From Clostridiaceae bacterium (lineage in GTDB: Bacteria > Bacillota > Clostridia > Oscillospirales > Acutalibacteraceae): a stretch of DNA of 46,484 nt. How positions within the stretch are numbered: the first letter of the stretch is position 1; every line of letters starts with the position of its first letter. Below, piece by piece: positions 1 through 8,292 of this stretch. The notes beneath the pieces are model-generated. The model saw nothing but the letters and a program-made list of their open reading frames with translations, was not told the DNA's origin and made no database searches. The position numbers were made by a program, and so were the translations under genes. Location of the stretch: positions 1 to 46,484 of the forward strand of contig JAEERC010000040.1 of the NCBI GenBank assembly GCA_016285645.1, written 5' to 3'.

Positions 1-1
1 C

Positions 2-2680
2 GATGTAAACGCGGAAAATGTCCGCGGGCTTACCACGGCGCAGATGACGGGCACAGCCGCCTGCGAAAATATGATTGGTTTCTTCACCCTTTCGGGCGGT
101 GAATACACGAGCGACGCCTGGTATGTTACCGACTCTTATCCGCTTCTCAAGGTGTTCGCTTCAGGCTCCGGTGATGATGAAATTCCCGCCGAAGCTGTGC
201 AGATAGGAACTTATGAAGAACTCAAAGCATTCGCAAGCCGTGTAAACGGCGGTGAAGAAGAACTCAATGCCGTGCTCACGGCGGATATTACCGCGGATGA
301 TGAAAACTGGACTCCGATAAGTAATTATTCCGGCATATTTGACGGTCAGGGGCACAAGGTAACCGGACTTTCCACACCGCAGGAATACGGAAACTTTGCC
401 GGATTGTTCGACTCTGTTTATGAGGAAGGCACAATCAGAAATGTCGGCATTGAAGGCGGTTCCATACATGGAGATATGTATGTAGGCGGCATCGCGGGAT
501 TTAACGAGGGAACCATAAAGAACTGCTATAACACCGGCAGTGTTTCGGGCAGCGGTATGTATGTCGGCGGTATCGCGGGAATTAATTTCGGAACCATAAA
601 GAACTGCTACAACACCGGCAGTGTTTCGGGCGGCAATATGTATGTCGGCGGCATTGCGGGCTTATCACAAGGTGATTTAATCAACTGTTACAACACCGGC
701 AGTGTATACGGCAGTGATGATTATGTCGGCGGTATTGTGGGACTTTATGCTAATTATGATGCAACTCACGAAATGAAGAACTGCTATTTTGACACAGATA
801 AGGTGACCGGAGTAAACGCCGTGGGTATTGATGTAAACGCGGAAAATGTCCGCGGGCTTACCACGGCGCAGATGACGGGAATAGCCGCCTGTGAAAATAT
901 GACCGGCTTTTTTACCCTTTCGGGCGGAGCATATACGAGCGATGACTGGTATGTTGCGGATTCTTATCCGCTTCTCAAGGCGTTCAGACCCGCCTCGCAG
1001 CCCACGGGGGATATTCCTCAGCTCAGAATAAATGAAGAAACGAATTATTGGGAAGTTTCATACGACAACGGTTCAACCTGGACTTCGCTCGGCGTTAAGG
1101 CAACGGGTGAAAACGGCCAGAACGGCTCCGACGGCGAAAACGGTATCACTCCTCAGCTCAGAATAAATGAAGAAACGAATTATTGGGAAGTTTCATACGA
1201 TAACGGCGCAACCTGGGCTTCGCTCGGCGTTAAAGCGACGGGTGAAAACGGTCAGAACGGCGCGGACGGTCAGGACGGACAGGATGGACAAAACGGCGCA
1301 GACGGTATCACTCCTCAGCTCAGAATCAATGAAGAAACCAACTACTGGGAAGTTTCATACGACAACGGCGCAACCTGGGCTTCGCTCGGCGTAAAAGCGA
1401 CGGGTGAAAACGGACAGAACGGTGCCGACGGTCAGGATGGTCAAGACGGACAAGACGGACAGAACGGTGCCGACGGTATCACCCCTCAGCTCAGAATAAA
1501 TGAAGAAACGAATTATTGGGAAGTTTCATACGACAACGGCTCAACCTGGGCTTCGCTCGGAGTAAAAGCGACGGGTGAAAACGGACAGAACGGCGCGGAC
1601 GGTCAGGATGGTCAAGACGGACAGGACGGACAGGACGGTGCCGACGGTATCACTCCTCAGCTCAGAATCAATGAAGAAACGAATTATTGGGAAGTATCAT
1701 ACGACAACGGCGCGACATGGGCGTCGCTCGGTGTAAAAGCGACGGGTGAAAACGGACAGAACGGCGCGGACGGTCAGGACGGACAAGACGGTCAGGACGG
1801 ACAGGACGGTGTCGGAATCGCAAGTGTTGAAATAGATGAAAACGGCCACCTCATCGTTACGCTTACAAATAACAGAGTGTTTGACCTCGGCAAAGTCACC
1901 GGTGAAAACGGACAGAACGGCGCCGACGGCCAAAACGGACAGGATGGACAGAACGGTCAGAACGGCGAAAACGGCGCGGACGGCAAAACACCCTCACTGC
2001 GCATAAATCCCGACACACTTGAATGGGAAGTTTCCTACGACGACGGTGCGAACTGGATCTCACTCGGTATAACAGCGGCAGGCGCGGACGGTCAGAACGG
2101 TGCCGACGGCAAAGACGGCGTTGACGGTCAGGACGGTAAAGACGGACAAGACGGTAAAGACGGTGTTGACGGTCAGGATGGCAAAGACGGTCAGGATGGT
2201 AAAGACGGTGTCGACGGTCAGGACGGCAAGGACGCCCCGACAATAACCGGAATGTATTATAACGAAGACGGCGAGCTCGTTGTTCAGATGTCCGACGGCA
2301 CGGAAATAAACGCCGGCAAGCCCGCGGCAAACACTGAAAGCGAAGATGAAAAGCCCGTTGTTACAATAGCCGGCTATCAGGCGGTAAGAAGCGCGGACTA
2401 CGGCACAACGATCACCTTCCACGCCTCGGCGGACTTCATCCCCGACGGATATGAGATACACTGGTATATAAACGGCGAGGATATGGGCACGGGCGAGGAT
2501 TATACGGTTGAGAACGCTAAAGCCGATTTCACCGTGAGCGCACGCCTTATGAAGGACGGCTCAACAATCTCCGAATCAAAATCCGAAAAAGTCGATGTGA
2601 ATACAAGCTTCTTCGGCAGATTTATCGCCTTCTTCAAAAAGCTCTTCAACGCGGCGGCGTTCATCATAGATCAGAAATAA
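2..2680 (+). CDS. GLUG / collagen-like repeat surface protein, 5' end outside the window
   Basis: The reading frame is already open at base 2, so the start lies upstream; 892 residues are visible. In order: the end of one GLUG module; a cap of the type YEELKAFASRVNGG followed by WTPI and FDGQGH; GLUG repeats (GGIAG..GTIKNCYNTGSVSG, about 440-790); a second copy of the module end; then six modules with the core INEETNYWEVSYDNG separated by Gly-x-x collagen-like runs (GQNGADGQDGQDG). A second collagen-like stretch lies at about 2080-2235. An Ig-like domain follows, and the protein ends with a Phe-rich amphipathic tail, SFFGRFIAFFKKLF. GLUG and collagen-like modules are typical of adhesins and cell-surface proteins. 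The same cap, GLUG repeats and tail recur in the 38812 gene, so the missing N-terminus may carry a signal peptide and dockerin as that protein does. No catalytic domain is seen. Surface role likely; ligand unknown. Confidence 0.85.
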   Translation, partial: DVNAENVRGLTTAQMTGTAACENMIGFFTLSGGEYTSDAWYVTDSYPLLKVFASGSGDDEIPAEAVQIGTYEELKAFASRVNGGEEELNAVLTADITADDENWTPISNYSGIFDGQGHKVTGLSTPQEYGNFAGLFDSVYEEGTIRNVGIEGGSIHGDMYVGGIAGFNEGTIKNCYNTGSVSGSGMYVGGIAGINFGTIKNCYNTGSVSGGNMYVGGIAGLSQGDLINCYNTGSVYGSDDYVGGIVGLYANYDATHEMKNCYFDTDKVTGVNAVGIDVNAENVRGLTTAQMTGIAACENMTGFFTLSGGAYTSDDWYVADSYPLLKAFRPASQPTGDIPQLRINEETNYWEVSYDNGSTWTSLGVKATGENGQNGSDGENGITPQLRINEETNYWEVSYDNGATWASLGVKATGENGQNGADGQDGQDGQNGADGITPQLRINEETNYWEVSYDNGATWASLGVKATGENGQNGADGQDGQDGQDGQNGADGITPQLRINEETNYWEVSYDNGSTWASLGVKATGENGQNGADGQDGQDGQDGQDGADGITPQLRINEETNYWEVSYDNGATWASLGVKATGENGQNGADGQDGQDGQDGQDGVGIASVEIDENGHLIVTLTNNRVFDLGKVTGENGQNGADGQNGQDGQNGQNGENGADGKTPSLRINPDTLEWEVSYDDGANWISLGITAAGADGQNGADGKDGVDGQDGKDGQDGKDGVDGQDGKDGQDGKDGVDGQDGKDAPTITGMYYNEDGELVVQMSDGTEINAGKPAANTESEDEKPVVTIAGYQAVRSADYGTTITFHASADFIPDGYEIHWYINGEDMGTGEDYTVENAKADFTVSARLMKDGSTISESKSEKVDVNTSFFGRFIAFFKKLFNAAAFIIDQK
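830..990 (+). repeat. Duplicated GLUG-module end, second copy of bases 2-165
   Basis: Bases 830-878 repeat bases 2-50 exactly (GATGTAAACGCGG...), and similarity continues for about another 110 bases with scattered substitutions. This is an intragenic duplication of the closing segment of a GLUG module. It shows that at least one more GLUG module lies upstream of the window. Confidence 0.8.
1018..1810 (+). repeat. Tandem near-identical coding repeats (collagen-like module)
   Basis: Five almost identical DNA copies of a module beginning CTCAGCTCAGAAT start near 1018, 1153, 1315, 1495 and 1655. A sixth, diverged copy starts near 1988. Spacing varies because the intervening GGACAGGACGG-type collagen triplets differ in number. 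All length differences seen are multiples of three, so the frame is kept. Confidence 0.85.
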
Positions 2681-2748
2681 TATCCGCCGTATAATAGCGG
2701 CGCAACATATTTTTACGGTATCGGTTCTTTAACAAAGGAGATAGAAAA

Positions 2749-4584
2749 ATGAAAGCTCTGAAAAAAGCAATCGCAATTATTCTCTCGGTTACAATGGTTA
2801 CGGTCACTTCGGTCGGCGCCTTCGCCGCGGACGGCAAGGAGGGCTACGGAGTGCTCGAACACGCCGTTGACAGTGTTTTCGGCGTTGTTCAGGACGGACT
2901 GTTCGCGATTCTCACCGCGATCAACATCCGTTTCGATCTGAAAAACGCGAAGGATTACAAGGTGGGGGAAGGTGAATACTTTTATCCCGGAACCGACGGC
3001 AAGGTAAGCGGCACGGGCTGGAAAGCGGGCTTTGCCGACAACAGCGTCATACCCGAAAAATGGCGCTGTGACGCAGAGGGCAACCCCGACCCCGAGGGCT
3101 GGTGCCTCGACAAAATGCACTGCGGCGGCGGATATCAGGCGGAAATAGATAAAATTTATTCGGGTCAGAATGTAAATGTTCTGGTCCTTTCAAACGGCAG
3201 CGACTCAAACGGCAACGGCAAGGAAGACATTATTATTATGATAAGTGTTGACGGCGTTGGCATAACGAGCGTGACCTGCCGCGATATAAGAAAAGGCGTG
3301 GAGGAAAAACTCAGCCGATACGGTATAACCCACGGCGACATTCTTTCCTGCACGGTGAGCGCCACCCACTGCCACGCGGGGCTTGATATTCAGGGAATGT
3401 ACTGGAAAAGGATTCTCAGCGTTCTCGCGATGAATCTCTTCAAGCGCTTTATTCCCGGACAGTATATGCTCACACTCGAAGAGGATATGCACGACACCCT
3501 CGTTGATAAGGCGTCCGACGCCGTTGACAGGGCGTTCGCGGGTATGGAAAACGGCAGTCTTTCGTTCTTCACCACAGATGAAGCCCGGGGCGTGAGGGAT
3601 AAATTCCACAGCGGCGCCAAAACCCAGAATAAGTTTTCCTCATTCATTTTTGAATCCGAAAGCGGCAAAAAGACCATAGTTTCAAATATCGGCGCCCATC
3701 CCGTTTCCGCCAACGCGCAGAGCACGCATATGACCGACTGCGACTATCCCTATTATATGAAACTCGCTATGAAAGACGCGGGCTACGACTTTATGTTCAT
3801 ACAGGGCTCCCAGGCGGGCGTTTCCACGGCGGACGCCGAAATCGGCAGGGATGCCGAGGAATGGGCGGCCTCAAAAGCGCTCACAAGGAACGAATGGGTT
3901 GAGAGATACGGCGAAGAGGTTACGGCGGAACTCTATGAGGGCTGCGAACCCGGCTTCGGCGATATGTATAAAAAGGGCTACGCCCTCGCGCATTTCGTAA
4001 TCGACGCGGCAAACGCAAAGACGGCGGTTGAACCCGTTGTGAATATCAAAACAACCGAAATACTCCTCGACTGCGACTTCGGCCTTATGGAGGTCGGCGC
4101 GGCTACGGGAGTGCTCGGCTTCAACGGCGTGCGCTCCTCCTCGGCGAAAAGCGGCTACGGCATTATGGTTGAGCTCGGCTGCATCGAACTCGGCGAGGAT
4201 GTCGCTTTCATAACCGTTCCCGGCGAACTCGCGCCCGCCTGCGTTTACGGCACAAAAGAGGGCTACGACGAATCCACGCTGTGGACGGGACCTCAGTCCT
4301 GGAGCGGCAAGGACTGGGAGTACAGAACCCTTGAGGATATGGTAAAAGAGGCGTCCGGCGATGAGAACAAGCAGGTTCTTGTTATGGGCCTTACCAACGA
4401 CGCCATAGGATATAACCTCCCCGACACAATCACAACAAAAGGCATACTCACTCCGCTCCTCATCTATAACGGCGACGGCGGCAACGAGGTGAGCAACTCA
4501 ATGCTTATGACCGTTTCGTGCCACAGCGCCTCCGATATAGTAAAAGGCTTCGGCGAGCTTCTCGGCGTACAGGCGAAAAAATAA
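2749..4584 (+). CDS. Secreted neutral/alkaline ceramidase-like hydrolase
   Basis: 611 residues. The start is set by AAAGGAG 8 bases upstream. A signal peptide with AFAA cleavage covers about residues 1-26, followed by a hydrophobic stretch (about 35-62). The rest resembles the N-terminal domain of neutral (non-lysosomal) ceramidases: SATHCHAGLDIQGM with H207 and H209 matching the zinc-binding THTHSGP region, a second conserved histidine in GAHPVSA (H317), and a late VPGEL...GLTNDAIGY block. That family cleaves the amide bond of ceramide outside the cell. The C-terminal Ig-like domain of classic ceramidases is absent. The usual GDVSPN nucleophile motif is not clearly present; QGSQAGVS occupies the area. 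The substrate is therefore uncertain. It is first in a same-strand run with other lipid- or amide-type hydrolases. Confidence 0.7.
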   Translation: MKALKKAIAIILSVTMVTVTSVGAFAADGKEGYGVLEHAVDSVFGVVQDGLFAILTAINIRFDLKNAKDYKVGEGEYFYPGTDGKVSGTGWKAGFADNSVIPEKWRCDAEGNPDPEGWCLDKMHCGGGYQAEIDKIYSGQNVNVLVLSNGSDSNGNGKEDIIIMISVDGVGITSVTCRDIRKGVEEKLSRYGITHGDILSCTVSATHCHAGLDIQGMYWKRILSVLAMNLFKRFIPGQYMLTLEEDMHDTLVDKASDAVDRAFAGMENGSLSFFTTDEARGVRDKFHSGAKTQNKFSSFIFESESGKKTIVSNIGAHPVSANAQSTHMTDCDYPYYMKLAMKDAGYDFMFIQGSQAGVSTADAEIGRDAEEWAASKALTRNEWVERYGEEVTAELYEGCEPGFGDMYKKGYALAHFVIDAANAKTAVEPVVNIKTTEILLDCDFGLMEVGAATGVLGFNGVRSSSAKSGYGIMVELGCIELGEDVAFITVPGELAPACVYGTKEGYDESTLWTGPQSWSGKDWEYRTLEDMVKEASGDENKQVLVMGLTNDAIGYNLPDTITTKGILTPLLIYNGDGGNEVSNSMLMTVSCHSASDIVKGFGELLGVQAKK

Positions 4585-4632
4585 ACCAAGCGTTACAAAA
4601 TCTTTCGCAGGCGCAGGAGCGCAGGGGGAAAA

Positions 4633-5619
4633 ATGAAAAAAGTCAGATTCGGAATTGTTGGCACGGGTACCATAGCCCACCGTTTCGCCAACGCGATAAA
4701 GAATACGCGGGGCGCCGAGCTCGCGGCCGTGGCGTCAAGAACGCGTGAGGGCGCGGAGAGCTTCGCACGGGAGTTCGGTATTCCCGCTTGCTTTGAGGGA
4801 TATGAAAATATGGCGCAGTCGGATTGCATTGACGCCGCCTACATAGCCGTTCCGCACTCGGGGCACATAACCTGCTCAATGCTTATGATGAACGCGGGCA
4901 AGCACGTGCTCTGCGAAAAGCCGATGGCGGTAAACGCGCGTGAGGCAAGGCAGATGTTTGACTGCGCTGAAAAGAACAATGTGCTTCTTACGGAAGCAAT
5001 GTGGGCGCGGCTTGTGCCCGGCACGCTTAAAATGCTCGAAATCGTCCGCGGAGGAGTCCTCGGCGACATACTCGGCGTGGAGGGAAAATTCTGCTACACA
5101 ATGGACGCCGATGAAATGGACCATCACGTGTTCAGACCGGAGCACGGCGGCGGCTCGCTTCTCGATGTGGGCTGCTACGGGCTGAATTTCGCAAGCTGGT
5201 ATCTCGGTGATGAGATTGAGAGCATCAGCGCGCAGGCGGATTTCTACAACGGCACGGACTGCCACACCTGCGTTCTTCTTAAATACAAAAGCGGAGCGAT
5301 AGCCGATATTTCGAGCGCCACTCTGCTTAAAAAACCGAATGAGGGTTATATTTACGGTACAAAGGGTTATGCCCGCCTGCCGAGGTTCTATGCCCCGCAG
5401 GAGATTATACTAAACACCGAACAGTCGGGCGAGAGCAGAATATCCGTCCCTTACGCCGGCAACGGCTTTGAGGAACAGATTGAGCATTTTTGTGCCTGCG
5501 TTTCGCAGGGGCTTCGCGAGAGCCCCGTAATCACTCACGCCCACACGCTTAAAATGATTGCCCTGTCCGATGAAATCAGAAAGATCATTTCACTTGAATA
5601 TCCGCAGGACCGCGGTTGA
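4633..5619 (+). CDS. Gfo/Idh/MocA-family NAD(P)-dependent oxidoreductase
   Basis: 328 residues, cytoplasmic, no signal peptide. The start is chosen after an AGGGGG site 6 bases upstream. The N-terminal Rossmann fold shows GIVGTGTIA (residues 7-15), and the family signature CEKP (residues 94-97) contains the Lys thought to act in catalysis. The C-terminal half is the alpha/beta substrate domain with GGGSLLDVGCYG. The pattern is closest to dihydrodiol dehydrogenase-like and sugar or inositol dehydrogenase members, which oxidise a hydroxyl with NAD(P)+. The substrate cannot be read from the sequence. It lies 48 bases after the ceramidase-like gene and 58 bases before the amide hydrolase gene, probably in one transcript. 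Presence between secreted hydrolases suggests it handles an imported product (inference). Confidence 0.85.
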   Translation: MKKVRFGIVGTGTIAHRFANAIKNTRGAELAAVASRTREGAESFAREFGIPACFEGYENMAQSDCIDAAYIAVPHSGHITCSMLMMNAGKHVLCEKPMAVNAREARQMFDCAEKNNVLLTEAMWARLVPGTLKMLEIVRGGVLGDILGVEGKFCYTMDADEMDHHVFRPEHGGGSLLDVGCYGLNFASWYLGDEIESISAQADFYNGTDCHTCVLLKYKSGAIADISSATLLKKPNEGYIYGTKGYARLPRFYAPQEIILNTEQSGESRISVPYAGNGFEEQIEHFCACVSQGLRESPVITHAHTLKMIALSDEIRKIISLEYPQDRG

Positions 5620-5677
5620 AAACCGTCTGAGCGTAAAACGGGGATGGTATATGTTAAAAAACCGGGAGGGGCATTCA

Positions 5678-6820
5678 ATGAAAAAAATCGGGGAAGTTAT
5701 AAACAATTTCAAAAACAATCAGCTTTCAACAATCCGCTCAACAATCAAACTGAGCGACAGCATTTATCTGCTGGATTACCGCTGCGATTACCATCTGCCG
5801 GAGCTGCTTGAAAAAGGGGTGTCGTCAATAGGCGGGCTTATGGCGTTTGCCGCCGACTCCCTTACATTCGGGGCGCGTGTTTTCAGACCCGGCACGGATG
5901 AGGGCGCGGGATGCACCACATTTGAGGCGTTTACGCCGCAGGGCGGTCATATCCTCGCGAGAAACTTTGATTTCAGAACAGCGCCCTGCTTTGTTGTGTG
6001 GACTCATCCGGACGGAGGCTACGCTTCCATATCCGTTGTTGACAACAATTTTATGGCTTACGGCAATGCCACACGCCTGAACGCGGCCAATTCCTTCAGA
6101 ACCCTTCTGGCGCCTTACTGCTGTGTGGACGGTATGAACGAGAAGGGGCTTGCCATAGCCGTTCTTCAGCTCAGAGCGAAGGCGACAAATCAGACGGAGA
6201 GCGGGAAAAAGGATATCACCACCACCGCCATGATACGCGCGGTGCTTGACACCTGCGCCGATGTTGACGAGGCGGTTGAGCTTATAAAAAGCTACAATAT
6301 GCACGATTCATTGTGGACCAATTACCATTACCAGATAGCCGACTCCCGCGGGCGCAGCGCGGTTGTTGAATATATCGACAATGTTCTGCACGTTTACGGG
6401 CGCGGCGGCGCGGCTTATCCCGTTGCGGGCTCCGTTTATGAGGATGACGGCCTCAATCAGCTGTATGCCGCCAACTTCAGCCTTACAAAGGATATCGGCG
6501 CGTTTAAAATAGAACAGCACGGGGAGGACCGTATTGAGGCGGTCAAAAGCGTGCTCAGGGCAAAGGACGGCGTGCTTTCGGAGATGCAGGCGATGGACCT
6601 GCTCTCGTTTGTAAAACTCAATTACAAGCACGACGTTTACCCGTGGAATGTCAACGCCCTGTGGAGCGCGGTTTACAACACCTCAGAGGGAACTCTCAGA
6701 ATCGCGGGCAATATGGATTACAAAAACATTTACACCTTTAAGATTGACAGCCCGCGCGTGGTTATCGGCCGCGAGTCAATTGAAAACTCTGTCTATCCCG
6801 ACAAAAAGTGGTCGCACTGA
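5678..6820 (+). CDS. Linear amide C-N hydrolase, choloylglycine hydrolase/penicillin acyltransferase type (Ntn fold)
   Basis: 380 residues from the ATG that follows GGGAGGGG. An in-frame ATG at 5558 would overlap the previous gene and lacks a good ribosome binding site. The putative N-terminal nucleophile is Cys79 in GAGCTTF, exposed only after removal of a propeptide. R95 and D98 in ARNFD follow it with the same 16 and 19 residue spacing as Cys2, Arg18 and Asp21 of bile salt hydrolase. The later block YHYQIADSRGRSAVVEY is also typical of this superfamily (C45/C59 peptidases). Members cleave bile salts, penicillins, N-acyl amino acids or fatty acid amides; which one cannot be decided here. 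No signal peptide, so cytoplasmic or released by another route. Neighbouring ceramidase- and lipase-like genes favour an acyl amide substrate (inference). Confidence 0.8.
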   Translation: MKKIGEVINNFKNNQLSTIRSTIKLSDSIYLLDYRCDYHLPELLEKGVSSIGGLMAFAADSLTFGARVFRPGTDEGAGCTTFEAFTPQGGHILARNFDFRTAPCFVVWTHPDGGYASISVVDNNFMAYGNATRLNAANSFRTLLAPYCCVDGMNEKGLAIAVLQLRAKATNQTESGKKDITTTAMIRAVLDTCADVDEAVELIKSYNMHDSLWTNYHYQIADSRGRSAVVEYIDNVLHVYGRGGAAYPVAGSVYEDDGLNQLYAANFSLTKDIGAFKIEQHGEDRIEAVKSVLRAKDGVLSEMQAMDLLSFVKLNYKHDVYPWNVNALWSAVYNTSEGTLRIAGNMDYKNIYTFKIDSPRVVIGRESIENSVYPDKKWSH

Positions 6821-6877
6821 AAAAGGTTAATATTCACCGGCCGGCCGCAAGTTGAGAGAAAAAAAGGAGAGCGTTTA

Positions 6878-8230
6878 ATGGATTTTATAGTGATAAGAAT
6901 AACGGCGCTTATAATGGCGCTTCAGCTGCTGTTTGCCGGGCTTACCGGTAAAACAGAATATAACAGCGGCATTTTTGAACGCTATTCGCTTCCTGCTTTT
7001 TCCGAGGGTACTCCCGAAGGAACTTACGAAAGCTCGGGTGAAACCGTAATCGCCCGCTATGAGAACATACAGAAAAAGCATTTTGAGGCGTATGTTCACG
7101 TGCTGCGTCTGGCGGGCTTTTCGCTCTATGACACAAACACGATTGACACAAACCGTTTTGCCACTCTTTACAGGGGCGATACCGCGGTTTTCCTTTCGTG
7201 GTTCGGCAAGGGTGAGGACCTTTCATCAACAGGCACGTTCAGAATAATCGCCGAGCCGAAAAGCTCGGAATATCCGCTTAAAGAATCATATAAGCGCGTG
7301 TGCGATACTCTCCTTACGGGCATGAGGGGCGAAACCGTTGTGGCTAACGAGGGAATGGGCTATATAATCCGCCTTGAGGACGGCAGCTTCTGCATAATCG
7401 ACAGCGGTATGGGCGACCCCGACCATATCGACTCAAACAAGCTTATGAACATTCTTCTTTCGCAGAAGCCTGCGGGAGAGGGCAAGCCGGTAATCGCGGC
7501 GTGGATTTTCACCCACCTTCACGGCGACCACATCGGCGTTTTCAACTGCTTTTCGCTTGACCACCACGACGATGTGGTGATTGAAAGGTTTTATTTCAAC
7601 TTCCCTAAGGATGAGGAAATCCGTGAGTCGGATTCGCCCTATATGTTTGACGGCACAATCTACCGCTACAATCAGTTCAGAAAGAATTTTGCTGATTTTT
7701 ATTCTTCCGTTCCCGTTGTAAAACTGCATTCGGGCAATCGCTTCGCGGTAAGGAATGTCACGTTTGAAACGCTTTACGCCTATGACGACTATTACCCGAA
7801 AACCATTCTCAACGGCGGTATGAACGAAAACTCACTGCTTCTTAAAATGACAGTCGGCAATCAGAGCATTCTGTGGACGGGCGACTTTGCTTTCGGTGCC
7901 ACGGAGCTTGTGCTCAGCGAATACACGGACGCCCTGTCTGCCGATATACTGCAGATGGCGCACCACGGTATAAACGGCACCGTTGAGTTCTATTCAAAAG
8001 TTGACCCGACCTACGCCCTTCTTCCCGTGTGGAACGGCGGTCTTGGAAGAATGCTCTCGTATCAGCAGAACAAGTGGCTCGTAAACAGCCCGAAACTTAA
8101 GCAGATGATTGTTACCGGCTGCGGAACATGGACCATACGTCTGCCGTACGCTCCGAAAGAGGGCACGTTTGAAAGAATACCCACGGACAGCACCGTTTAT
8201 CCCTCTTATCCCGCCCTCCTCGGGGAGTGA
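6878..8230 (+). CDS. Exported MBL-fold metallohydrolase (ComEC C-terminal-like)
   Basis: 450 residues. The start is fixed by AAAGGAGAG 8 bases upstream. An N-terminal hydrophobic segment (about 4-22) is a signal peptide or anchor. A short domain precedes the metallo-beta-lactamase fold, whose metal motif THLHGDH has H213, H215, D217 and H218. Further metal-site blocks are WTGDFAF and MAHHG. This layout resembles the ComEC/Rec2-type MBL group, which includes phosphodiesterase-like enzymes. The metal residues look intact, so an active hydrolase is likely; the substrate is unknown. The MBL half of the 24997 protein is a paralogue sharing the spacing and the AHHG block. It is followed by a hairpin at 8231-8267. 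Confidence 0.8.
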   Translation: MDFIVIRITALIMALQLLFAGLTGKTEYNSGIFERYSLPAFSEGTPEGTYESSGETVIARYENIQKKHFEAYVHVLRLAGFSLYDTNTIDTNRFATLYRGDTAVFLSWFGKGEDLSSTGTFRIIAEPKSSEYPLKESYKRVCDTLLTGMRGETVVANEGMGYIIRLEDGSFCIIDSGMGDPDHIDSNKLMNILLSQKPAGEGKPVIAAWIFTHLHGDHIGVFNCFSLDHHDDVVIERFYFNFPKDEEIRESDSPYMFDGTIYRYNQFRKNFADFYSSVPVVKLHSGNRFAVRNVTFETLYAYDDYYPKTILNGGMNENSLLLKMTVGNQSILWTGDFAFGATELVLSEYTDALSADILQMAHHGINGTVEFYSKVDPTYALLPVWNGGLGRMLSYQQNKWLVNSPKLKQMIVTGCGTWTIRLPYAPKEGTFERIPTDSTVYPSYPALLGE

Positions 8231-8267
8231 CGGCAAGCGCGGAGCTTTTCCGCTTTGCCGGGTTTTA
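8231..8267 (+). terminator. Probable intrinsic terminator after the MBL gene
   Basis: An imperfect hairpin CGGCAAGCGCGGA..TTCCGCTTTGCCG is followed by GGTTTT. The T-run is short, so partial readthrough into the lipase gene is plausible. Confidence 0.55.
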
Positions 8268-8292
8268 AGCAGAAAAAGGAAGGAGATTCCGT

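Noticed and set aside
1018-1810. CRISPR-like regular repeats
   Set aside because: The units are longer than 100 bases, remain in one reading frame and have no unique spacers. They are protein-coding modules.
1697-2461. Several long minus-strand open frames antisense to the collagen-like gene
   Set aside because: They arise from the repetitive Gly-Asp-Gln codons. Their products are low-complexity (Arg- or Val-rich) and have no ribosome binding site.
5558-5677. An earlier in-frame ATG for the amide hydrolase
   Set aside because: It overlaps the end of the dehydrogenase by 62 bases and lacks a ribosome binding site. The ATG at 5678 has GGGAGGGG.
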